Source of the DNA: Lumbricus rubellus
Lineage: Eukaryota; Annelida; Clitellata; Crassiclitellata; Lumbricidae
Length of the DNA: 64,000 bases
Assembly (NCBI GenBank): GCA_945859605.1
Contig: OX243820.1
Span: 28,095,396-28,159,395 of the forward strand
Direction of reading: 5' to 3'
Positions 10,085 to 22,000 of this stretch are shown here, piece after piece (position 1 is the first letter of the stretch; each line of letters begins with the position of its first letter). Under the pieces are notes generated by a model. It did not search any database and was not told where the DNA came from. It was given only the letters and a program-made list of their open reading frames with translations. The position numbers and the translations under genes are program-made.

Positions 10085-13000
10085 TAGGCCTATTATTATT
10101 ATTATTATTTTTATATTTTTTTATTGCCCTGAGGTAGGCTACATAACATGATCCCTCAGGGACTTACACCCTAATACTATTATTATTATTATTATTATTA
10201 TTCACTGTTTGTATAACAATAGGCCTACGTGTAATTTTTCAGTAATGAACTGAACCTCAAGTTGTTTTTCTGTTAGCTGAGAAAGGTGCGTTTTTAAAGA
10301 GAGGCTGTTCAGTTATGCCTACGTATTATGTTATAGCAAGTATAATTATTGAGATGCAAATTCCTTATTTACGAGATGCACACAATATTCGGTCATAAAA
10401 TCTAGTCAATAAGGATAGAACTTAAACGCTCGATGAAGGATATTGATGTATTATTAGCAGGCAGTCGACCATGAAACTTAAAGGTCGGTTTAAAACTAAC
10501 GATAGAATGGATAATGCGGAATACAATACACGAGGAGATTAGAAGATTCCGGTGTGCTTTGTAGGACGTGACATGTGATCCGTATGAAAGATGTATCATG
10601 CAAGACGTTCCCCAATGCTATCAAGCGAGGTGTTATCCTGTGCCGACTTGCATACGATTCGGTAGGACTATTCATAGTAAACTACCAAAAGGTAAAATAT
10701 TTCTATATTTTATATACGTCTAATAGACCCATTGGGTCTACTGACGATCCGATTAAAGCTGCTACATAAATAGCCCACTTGATTATTAAATATGGTTTTT
10801 CGGACATTTCACGCACAATGCAGTAGCTAACTGCTCTCTGTGTCATTAGACAAAGATATTGAATAAATAATTAATTACAGACCAGTAATTTTAATTGAGA
10901 TATGCGTCAAATCAATTGGCATTGTTTTGTTTCAATTGTCGTTCCTTCCGCAGGGCCACCCACGGAGACACCAACATGGCCACCACCCACATCGACACCT
11001 ACATCGCCACCCACAGAGACACCTACTCCGTCACCCACGGATACATCGCCCATGTGGACACTTCCCGCAGACTGTCCGGACTTGTCTTCTTGGTGTACTG
11101 GCGATTGCGTGTATCATGTAGACTACAGTTCAGGGCAATGTCCGACTTGCGACTGTCCTGTACACCTGTCCTGCACGGTTAGAAACACTGCTTAAACAGA
11201 TATAGGGCCTATTATGAAGCCGGCAAAAAACCCACCTTCCTCATGACCGTCGTCCTCGCATTTCTTTACAGCTACGATTATTTAAATTGCTTATTTATTC
11301 ATTTATAATTAGGCCTACATCAAAGTTTGTATAGACCAAAGAGTTCACCTGTAAACAGATTTTAGGCCTATGCCTTATAGCTGAAGAGGACTCGTCACCT
11401 ATAGTCCTACAATGATTTGTAATGTAGGCCTATGCAGGGCCCATACTGCACAAAAGAGAAAGACATAATATTATGTCAGAAAACTTATTTGGTGTAACTG
11501 CCCCTATTTACTTGCTCAATTCTATAGAATAAACCGTCACACATCATGGGCGTTTCTTGTTAAAATTGCGAGTGTTTTATGATAAGGCATAGATAAAGTG
11601 CACAAAGTTGTTTATGAACAAAATCGATCTGGCTACACGCGGATTGAAATACACATGATGAGCAATTAGGCTATTCTAATTAGCGAAATTATCTGGAACA
11701 TTGTTTTGTGTTATGCAGGATGATGCATGTCCAACGGGAGAGCAATGTGTCGAGAACAGCGAATGTCTTAACGGAAGGTGCTATGACTGCATTATAATAG
11801 GTGGTAAACTTACTTCCATGCACGTCTTATAAAGTTTTTTTAAATTATTTTAATTTAGTAATTTCAAGTAATTTACTAATTTATTCAAGTAATTTAGTAG
11901 ACTCTAATTTCAACCAAAACAAGAACTTCGAATTGCTTACGGGCAGAGAGAGGGAGTCAAGAAATTTGTTCAGTCATGAATGTGGAGACAGACGCAGGGG
12001 TGATTTTTCATACATCACGAAATTGGTGTAGCCTACATGTATGTTGCGTAAAATGCAGAGAGCTGTTGTGGACCGTTTGAAAATGGTTTCTCATAGACTA
12101 TTAATATTTTTTTCCTCAGCTGACACTTTTTATTTCTCGTCCGCGACAGAGGTTCGAAACTTGATGAGCTAGCGGCTAGCCTATCATAAATTCAGAATGG
12201 GTTATCAAGCGGCGTTAGGTAGCAAATTGTAAGAGAAGAAAAACTTAGTTGTAGGCCTGTACGTACGCATAAAGATCCAGCAAATTACGAGGTGCAACAG
12301 GGAAGAGGTAGAAAAATACGATTTCTTTCCTACGCATTATGCTTATAATTAATGGATGTAGCCTACACTAAGGAATCGACGAGATTAGAATGAAAGAAAA
12401 CTTTTCCCTAAATCAAGTCGCTTTTGATTACGTTTTAGATCCGACATTTCCTCCGACTCCGATGACTCCAGGTTGTCCAACAGTCGAGTGTAATGGTTAT
12501 CCATTCTGCAGCTTAGAAGACAGTCCATGGGATGGATGTCCGGTTTGCGTTTGCACTGATCCCGCCTGCATGGTTTGAAACACTACTTAACAATAATAGC
12601 CTAAATCAACTAAAACTATCTTCGTTAGGATCGTTGCCCTTGCATTTTTTATCAGAAAGACCGCTCAGTTCACTCATTATGTTGTACATTCAGGTCTCAA
12701 CACGTTAAGTGATTAGTCTACCTTTTTTGGCGCTGGTTAGTGAAAGTCGTATTGAATTTTAAATAGGCCCAAATGTAAACTGGAAACTGATGTGAAAACA
12801 CTTTCTGTGCTTTACAGATGCAAGGATGTCCTCCCGGTCAACAATGTCTTCCGACCGACGAATGTCCGGCGTGCTATACCTGCCAGGGAACAATTGGTAA
12901 AACTAATTGCGAGACTCTTCTTACTAATCAAGTTTTATTCAATAACCCAAAGTGATAGCCTAATGATTAGATCCACAAAAATATGTCTGAAAGAGGTGTT

Positions 13001-16000
13001 AGTTGATTGGTGTTTTCTGAAGACAGAATCATTGATTACTTTGATTAGCCCATACTCTGTATATAGGCTACTATACCAGATCTATTTATAAATTAGAGTT
13101 ATCATTAGTGATTAGTAATTATTAACGGTTAGCATTACCGCGAAATTATCGTCGGCTAATTTCCCCATTACCGCGCTACCAACCTTTGCCTTTTAAAACT
13201 ATTACATGTAGTCTATAGCTTTTTCTTTTCGTTTTTGTAGCCTGCTCCAGATTTGTGCTTATATTATGAGTTAAGAAAACAATTATCATTTAGGTCTACC
13301 TTATGATTGTAATGGGGGATGCTAATCAGTAAAATATTTCATCTTTACATGTAAAAAACCGGATGGCATTTTTAGGGGGCATAGCCGCCAGCCCTCTCTG
13401 GCGCCGTTACTGGGTCAGACTATAGTCTATACGATCGTAATGAAATATTGTTGTCATTGCTTTTGAAAGTAGTTACACTATTCGTTTATTATCATGCGCC
13501 GCTATCACAGAGACTAAATAAATTGCGACGACAACTGCGTCAAAGATCGTAAGTCACCATATTATCTGGTCTTTAGTTTTTTTTTAGCCCTTCCCGTTCT
13601 TTCTCGTTTGTTTAGATGCCACACAGTACTGTTAGGCCTACGTGTTTTTTGAATAGTTTATTGAGTAAGTTATTTACGCCATTTTTCTTATGACAGTCTG
13701 TTGATTTGTATCTCAGAACCAACATGCCAACCTATTCCGCCGTTACCATATCCCCCTGGATGTATTGCTTATGAAGGTTCAGATGGATGCATCACAGCTG
13801 CTTGCTATACATGCGATGTAAGACTTATTTACTGAATTACACAATCTGGCACTTCGAATAATGCACACGAACGTGCACCAATGTAAAGATCTGAAGTAAA
13901 TTCATTCATTCATTCATTCTGAGAATTTATATAGCGCATATTCAATATAGGCCTATATCTACTCCGAGGCGCTCTCTGCACTAACTAGCCGAAATGATGT
14001 TAAGTTACCGGTAACAGTCGAAGCGAGCAAAAAATAACAACAAGTTGCAAAACAAAACACAGTAACTAGCTGAAAGAGTCACCAGTGGCAAGCCCTCGCA
14101 AACACGTAGAGTTAACCATCGGATTCACGTGGAGCTGGTAGATGGCGCGGTTGATCAGAGTCTCTGGTAGGTAGCAGATGACTCCCGTCCGGTTATTCGT
14201 ACTATAAAAAGTTATAGGGTATGCCTGATGGCGTATGTATCGTAATCGTTACCGTAATTGCATTCAAACTCTGAATCTCTACAGCGTCAACAATAGCGAA
14301 GCCACGATAACCAGCGTATTCACATAATTATGCTCAGTCAAAACAAAGTTGATAGGCAAAGATTAAGATCCGAAAGTCAGACACGCTGCTGCAAGCAGTT
14401 AGGCTACGATGAATGATGTTTATAGTTGAAACGGCGTGGAAGGTGTGGGGAAAGTGAGGAATCAGGAAAAGACATGTGAAAAAGCAATATTTTCAGACTC
14501 AAATGAAATAGCTGTGTGATATAGCGATAGTCGAAGTTTTGGTGAGTCCGTATATAGGCTACTGGGTCGGAAGTAGATGATCTATGTGCTACTGGCACTA
14601 TCAGGTGACTCCCACAGATTGCAAGTGGCGTAGTGGCTAAACACCTAACAGATTAAAGATAAATCTGTATCTATTTTAGGATATACCACCGTGTGACGAG
14701 GGCACAACATGCGAGCTGCAGATATGTGATACCTATCCATGTCCACCTCCGGTTATATGCGTTCCTACAACAGGTTAGCCATAGGCCTACTAGCCTACTA
14801 CTCCAAGCTACTTATTCGAAATCGATAGTTCGTTGCCAAACAATATCGTTCTAAATCTACGATCGTATAATATTTGCAATCAATTTGTTCTTAATATCCT
14901 GTTGAAAAGAGGCATACTTATCATTTTGCATTGCTTAATTTATCTAAACTTTCTTCTACAGTAACAACTTCAGAGTCGCCCACAACGACGTCTTGTGAAA
15001 TTGTCACGTGTGGCCCAAACTGCGGATATGCTCCAGGAGGAAATGGGTGTCCGAGATGTGACTGTCATCCGGATCAAACATGCCAGGTAAGAAACACTGC
15101 TATGCAAAGTTGCCAACAATAAACCAACTTAGATTAGACCTAGTTGGCAGTAGGCTATAATAGTCCAGGAAATCTAGATCAAATATACCGTCAACCTGGG
15201 CAAAATTGCTTCAGAAGGTTTTTTAACGGTTTCCTGCTCAGAATATTTTGCTGAATAACATATCCAAATTCGGCCAAATTTGGACCATGGGATCGCCCCC
15301 CCCCCCCCCCCATGGGGGAGAATATAATGATTTTTCATGTGTTTTATGTGTAATGTCGGATTGCTGATGGCTTCAACTTTCTAGAAACTGATGTCTGTTA
15401 AGAACAATGTTAATTAATTTAAGACGCTTGTCGTTTTCGCCTCTAATTGTATCACCGTGATTACTCAAACTGTCACAATAATTACTATTAGATCTATTCA
15501 CTATTTTGTATAAGAATAGTCTACGTGTTTTTCAGCAACGCACTAAGGGCCTACCTCACGTTGTTTTTCTTTTAGCTGAGGAATGTTCGTTTGTAGGCAG
15601 TTTATAGTTAAGTGCTGTACATTATAGGCTATACCCGGTAGCAAGTATAGACCTATTATAAGTCTACACTGTATTGTATAAAAGAGCGCTTCTAATATAT
15701 ACTATTATATAGGGTGGACCGTTCAGAGGTGCAAGACTACCAGAGAAGAAATAGATTTTGAGAATAGAAACTGAGGGAAAATTAAAATTAAAAATATAGG
15801 CTACACATAGATCTACAGGATTGCCCACAACGGTATTAATTTTGCGCTTTTGCGCATTGCTTTCTCTTGGTGTAGTTTCTGCGCTGAATTTAAAATTTAG
15901 AATTTTTAAAATTGTTTATTGTGTGCTTGAATTTTAAGTCCACTATTTAAAAAATATTTTCTCAATTGGTGAAAATTAATGGATAGTAAATCAAGTGAAT

Positions 16001-19000
16001 CTTGAATTTTCAATTTGCTTTAGAGTGACACTTGCCCCGAAGGTGAAGAATGTGTAGCGACGGTGACCTTTTGCAACGCGGATACCTGTTTCTACAGGCC
16101 AGACTGCTATCCAAAGAACGGTAGTTTGTTTTTTCACTAAGTCGTTCATTCCTTTTGCTCTTGGGTTCATGATTGATCCACTCTTTCTTTCGTTCAGTTC
16201 ACAGTCAACATTGATCAATTAGCTCTTTGACTTAACCAAAGTGCTTTTATTGATTATTCTCTTCGCAGCTGTTCCGATCATGTTTTTGGATGGAAGGTAT
16301 AATTATAATGCAACAGGAAGATACTCAGACCCATGTATGTAGGAAGACAGGAGCTTGTAGGAAAATCGATGCTAAGAACCAAAAATTATAAAGCTCTATG
16401 TACATTATTAGGCAATTATTTGGACATTGATCGAGCTGCTACTCTGCTCCATTTGGAGTAGAGTGGCAGCTGTTGCTGTTCCATTTCTCTGAGAGCCTTT
16501 AATTTGCGCTATGCGAGTTCGAGTTTATGTAACACAATCATTTAGGTTACATTCTCGTTGAAAAATGGTTGAAATCTATAAACATCGTTTTATTAATCTT
16601 GCCGTTCCTTCTGCAGGGTCGACCACAGAGACGACTACTTGGCCGCCCACATGGACGACTACCCCACCACCTTGTCCAGACGTGTCGTTTTGTGCTGGTG
16701 AATCTTGCCAATTAGAAAACAGTACTGAGGGATGTCCCAATTGTAGCTGTTACTACATGTTCTGCCAGGTTAGAAACGCTGCTTAAACAGCAATAAACGA
16801 ACCATAACCACGTTCCTCATTTTCGTAGTCATCGAATCTAACTCTTCATTACAACGATTGCTCAAACTATTTATTATAGTTTACAGGCTGAGGATGGGCC
16901 ACAAAAAGTACCCCTGCGGTTTTTTGCCAGTATCTTCGTCAAAAGTATGAATTTTTAAATCAAATTTAGCCATTGCATGAAAATATGAATTGCCTTTAAG
17001 CCATAAATTTTCATTTAAAAATTCTTGTTTCTGGTCAAGATATGGGCAAAAAATCTTAGGGGTACTATTTATGGCCCACCCTGTAGGCCTATATCAAAGT
17101 TTGCAAGAGACCAACAGGTTCATTTGTAAACAGTAGACCTAGATACCGTTTCAGTTGCTGACAGGTCCTGATCACTAAAATTCTTAACCCAGAACGTTTT
17201 GAATGAAAGAGAAAGACTTAATATTATATCAGAAGAATTAATACGGCGTAACTGAAATTACTTTCTTGCTCAATAATATGGAAAGATCTGCAAATTTATG
17301 TCGGGATTGCTAACTTAATTACCAGTAAGCTACATGATATCAATCAAAGACAGTTACTGCAGTCTAACGCTTTAATATTGATCTTTCCTATTAGTTTTAT
17401 GTACACCATATAACACTTGGGACCCTTAACTTGAATCTGTCATCGGATGATCAGCTAAGACATTACAACTGCTCTTTTATACTTCGTGCTTCCCACCTCA
17501 TTGTAGAATAAATGACACTTATTTCCATTGCTTGAATTTCACACATCCAGGTCAACTTTTTATCAATTCTCCTGTATCTTACTCTTCACCTAGTTGAGGC
17601 CTAGCCTACCTTGTTGCATCTGCTCATCGACTTTGACTAGGCTCGTAATTATACCAACTCAGATTATAGCACACAACATTCAGCTGCATGTAGCTATTGA
17701 TTGAGGGTTCTAGATCAGTAAAAAAAAACTCGATTATTTAATTAATCATAATAAGCTGACATAGACGCAACTGCCAAAGAAAGAGTAAAATTACAGAATA
17801 GAGACATTCTTGAGTCAACATGCATGCAATGATAGGCTATAGGCCTACTTCAAGAGTGTTGGGCTAATAGTAGTTCTTAAACGACAATTGGGATGATTAA
17901 ACCAATTGCAGATAATGAGCAAGAGTGTTCCAGTTCAAACACACGGATTGAAAAAAAAGTTAAGAAATTACTTTATGCAGAAATTTATTGAAAACTTGCT
18001 TTGTGTTATGCAGGTCGTGACGTGTTTTTCTGGTCACACATGTTACCCAAACAACGAATGTTATGGTGGAAGGTGCTACTCCTGCTATTGGATAGGTGGT
18101 AAAACTTACTTCCATACACGTCTCATAAATTCCATGATCACATTGTAACTTCTGTTAAGAAATCGACAGAAAAACCATACGAAATAACAAAATGTAGCTT
18201 GCAAATAACATTTAACAAAAATAAATAGTAGGCGACGGTGAAATACTGGTCATTACGGTCGCTAAAGTTCCAGGAAGTGAAGGCACAGGGTGACGGCAAA
18301 ATAAATAATTTATAGATGACTTTGGGCAGCCTAATTAGCTTTGCATTGGGATATATAGAAAAACTTAGTTGTATGTACTCAATTATACTCATGAGTCGTG
18401 GGTCCACACAATTAACGAGGTGCAACAGGAGAAGATGTAGAAAATGATTTTCTAGTATGTAAAATACTTACGTGCTCTAAGAAATCGAAGCCATAAGAAT
18501 TAAACACAACTTTTCACTCAAATCAGAGCTACATGCATAGGGTCTAAAGTCGCGTCTGATTTCGTTTCAGACCATACTCCGAGTCCACCAACGCCTCCGA
18601 CTACCGCACCTTGTTCAAGCACTTCGTGTGATAGTAGTCCACTGTGTCACATAGATTATAGTTCAGGGAACTGCGACTGTGTCTGCGTTGACCCCGAATG
18701 CAAGGTTAGAGAAACACTGCTTCGTTAACAATGAACCAACTAAAACCATCTTCGTTATGATCGTTGTTCTATCATTTTTGTTTACCACAAAGAACACTCA
18801 AATTAGTTAGCCCAGGTCTTGTATCATGGTGCTGGTTATTGAAAGTCGCATCAAAATTAACAGATAATTGTAGCAATTTATTCTGGGTCTGCGATTTCGT
18901 TACACTGGCATCCATGTGATGCACAAAGAGTTAATCCGTTGAGTGCAAACTGACAGGTGGAATCCTGCAGCCACCCTAACTGCCTCATTGCTTAATCCCA

Positions 19001-22000
19001 AGCCACATGCAGCCAAAGGGATGGTCTCGAGCCAGTCTTCGGCGTGTGCAGCTGACAATGCTAGAATTGTTACCTGGCTGAGTGGATCCTGGGCATGACG
19101 TTAAACTGCATCCATCCTCCGCCACAGGGGACCATCAACTTCCCTGTGCCCAGGTCTTCTGCTCTCTCGGGATCGGCTCCATCAATGCGGGAAGTGAGTC
19201 TTTTGCGAGTCTACATCATCTTCCCCGTTATACATCGCTCCACTTCTCCACGACCAGGATGGCACACACGAGTTCGGCGGTCGACGCAGCTGACGCCAAA
19301 TAGGCTGATGATGCCAGCATCTATAATAGTCCCCTGATGTCAAGGCCTCCATATCTGATCGGGAGTGAAGCCTGCAATTGCATTTAGGGGGTGTTCAAGT
19401 ACCCAGAACACCCCCCCCAATACGGCCTTGAGAAACCTAGTTAGGGAACTGATGTGAAAACATTCTTTCTGTTTTACAGCTCGAGGGATGTCCTCCCGGT
19501 CAGGCATGTCTCCCGAACGGCGAATGTGATACGTGTTATTCCTGTCTTCCAGAAGGTATACACTTACTTCCAGACACATCTTACTAATCAATCATTCAAA
19601 GTATTATTTATCTCTGCAAACGTATACATAGGCCATGATAGGTATAGGCCTTTATGAGTATAAAATCTATCCGCTCGAAACGTTTAGCTGCAGTTCTACT
19701 GTTAGCCTACATATCAAAATGAGACGTAAAGAATATATATTTAAAAATTCAGAACAATTTGGCAGTTCATAAGACAGTTCAAGAGTAGGCCTAAAATAAG
19801 CAGGTTAATGACCGATGGTGGCGCCGCCAGTGAGAGAATCAGATCTGATAACTGCCAAAGAAAAGCAACTCAAAATAGTCGACCTGATGAGTCAACCAAT
19901 TTATTTATAAGCTGATTGATCTAAATATGGGAGAGCGTGAAAGGACCATGAAAAAAAAGTCATAATGTAGCAGAGATGAGCCATTTAAGGAAGATCAAAC
20001 GATGTTCTTTCAACCAGACATGAGCAAGAAACGACTAAACGAACTAATCGTTATTCATGTACATGTGTATAATGTATGTTCAAACAAGTCTGCTGGACAA
20101 AACCATTCGACGAGGAAGGACTCCGGCGGATTGGACACAATGCAAGATTCGACGGGGAACGAAAGAAACACAGACATATCAATACTGTATATTTGTGGGG
20201 CGCGGTGGTGTAGTGGGTCGCTTCGCTGTCTTGCAGCCGAAGGGTTGCAGGTTCAAATCCACCTCAAGTCGCCGCGTAGGGATCTTGGGCAAGTTCTTCA
20301 CTCGCAATTGCTCAGCGTTATTCATTGCAATTTTTAATTGTTGGGCTAGCCTACTTGTCCGTTTCTGAATGAAGTTTGCATGGGCAATGATATTAGACTA
20401 TTTATTAGTGTAGGACCAAGCGTAACCCCAGACTTCATGTAGGTCTACATTTAGTTATATAAGGATTCCTAGGAATCATTTCGCTGCTATATGGATAAAA
20501 TGTTTTAATGTCTTACAGAACCCTGTCCTCCTCTGGAACCGTGTGCTATATTTTGCTTGTACGGTTTGAAGACGGATAAGAATGGATGTCAAATCTGCGA
20601 TTGTCTGGAAGAACCACGTAACTATAACTATTCTCTTGGCAGCTGTTCCAATCATGTTTTTGGACGGAAGGTCCATAATGTGACACATTTCGTAAAAAGG
20701 GCTACTAATCGCCTTCTCAATTTTGCTAAATAAGAGTAGGGCCTAAATAAGATAAGCAAAGAAAACGTTTGATTTGCTTTGTCATTCTAGCATTGTCTGC
20801 GTCAAAGATCGTAAGTCACCGGATTATCTGGTATTAAATTTTGTTTTTTAGCCCTTCCCGTTCTTTCTCGTTTGTTTAGATGCCACACAGTACTGTTACG
20901 TGTTTTTCGAATAGTTTATTGAGTAAGTTAATTAGGCCTACACATGTCTCTTATCGCGGTTGATTTGATTCTCAGAAACAACAACGACTTCATGTCCACC
21001 CTACCCGCTGTTCCATCGTGCCCCGGGATGCGTTACCGCTGAAGGTTCAGATGGATGCATCAGAGTTCACTGCTATACATGCGATGTAAGTATTTACTGT
21101 ATTACATAATCTGGCACTTAACGAAAAACGCACATGAACGTGCATGAATGTATGGATCTTAATAATGTTAACATTATTTTGGTATATAATTTATATCCTA
21201 TTCTCCGATGTAGCAATGACCATTATTTGGTGCTTGTATCCATCTGATTATCTAGATTTTTTGTAGACCATGTGTCTTGATTTTTCTTCTCCTCTTGAGT
21301 TGTTATATTTAAGTGTATGAACTGATGCTTGTTAACTTGGAAGAGACCTTATCAGGTGGATCCCACGGATTGCAAGCGGCGTAGTGGCTAAACACCTAGC
21401 AGATTGAAATTAAATCTATATCTATAATTGTAGGATATATCGTGTGACGAGGGTACAACATGCGAGCTACAGATATGTGATACCGACCCATGTCCGCCTC
21501 CGGCTATATGCGTTCCTACAACAGGTTAACCATAGGCCTACTACTATTCTAGATATCATATAATTATTATCCACTGAAAGCCACATGTGCATTGTGCAAC
21601 CATAGGCGTAACTTTCTGTTGAGACGGTGGTGTCCAGTCACCACCACTTTTACTTCATAGGCACGTGAAATATTTTCAGCCCGGAGACTTTATTTCAGAA
21701 TATAGTCTCCGGGTGTCAAATTTATTGTGATACAGGTCCCCCGGGGAATCAGTTTCGAAATAGTATCCGGAGATGGGAGACTTTTAATGGAAGACTTTAA
21801 GGGGAGACTGTCACAGGACCAGTGACCTCGCGCGATGAACTATGAAATTGGCATCCATCTCTGTTTTATTTGGTTCACATTTTCGTAATTGACCAAACCG
21901 AATGGTAATTAGGCAGGCGAGAGAATCCAGATCAAATCTCGAATGAGCAACCCTCGAAACGACAATCGATTGAAGTAGCCTAAAGTCGCATCCAGAAAAT

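Noticed and set aside
9887..10087. Open frame of poly-isoleucine
   Set aside because: Translation of an (ATT)n microsatellite.
10895..11182. Alternative frames over exon 5
   Set aside because: Shadow frames of the Thr/Pro linker. Only the frame with phase-consistent splice sites and the Cys motif is kept.
20196..20260. Possible tRNA gene
   Set aside because: A- and B-box words are present but no acceptor stem pairs, and the same body occurs in several inverted copies, so it is a SINE.
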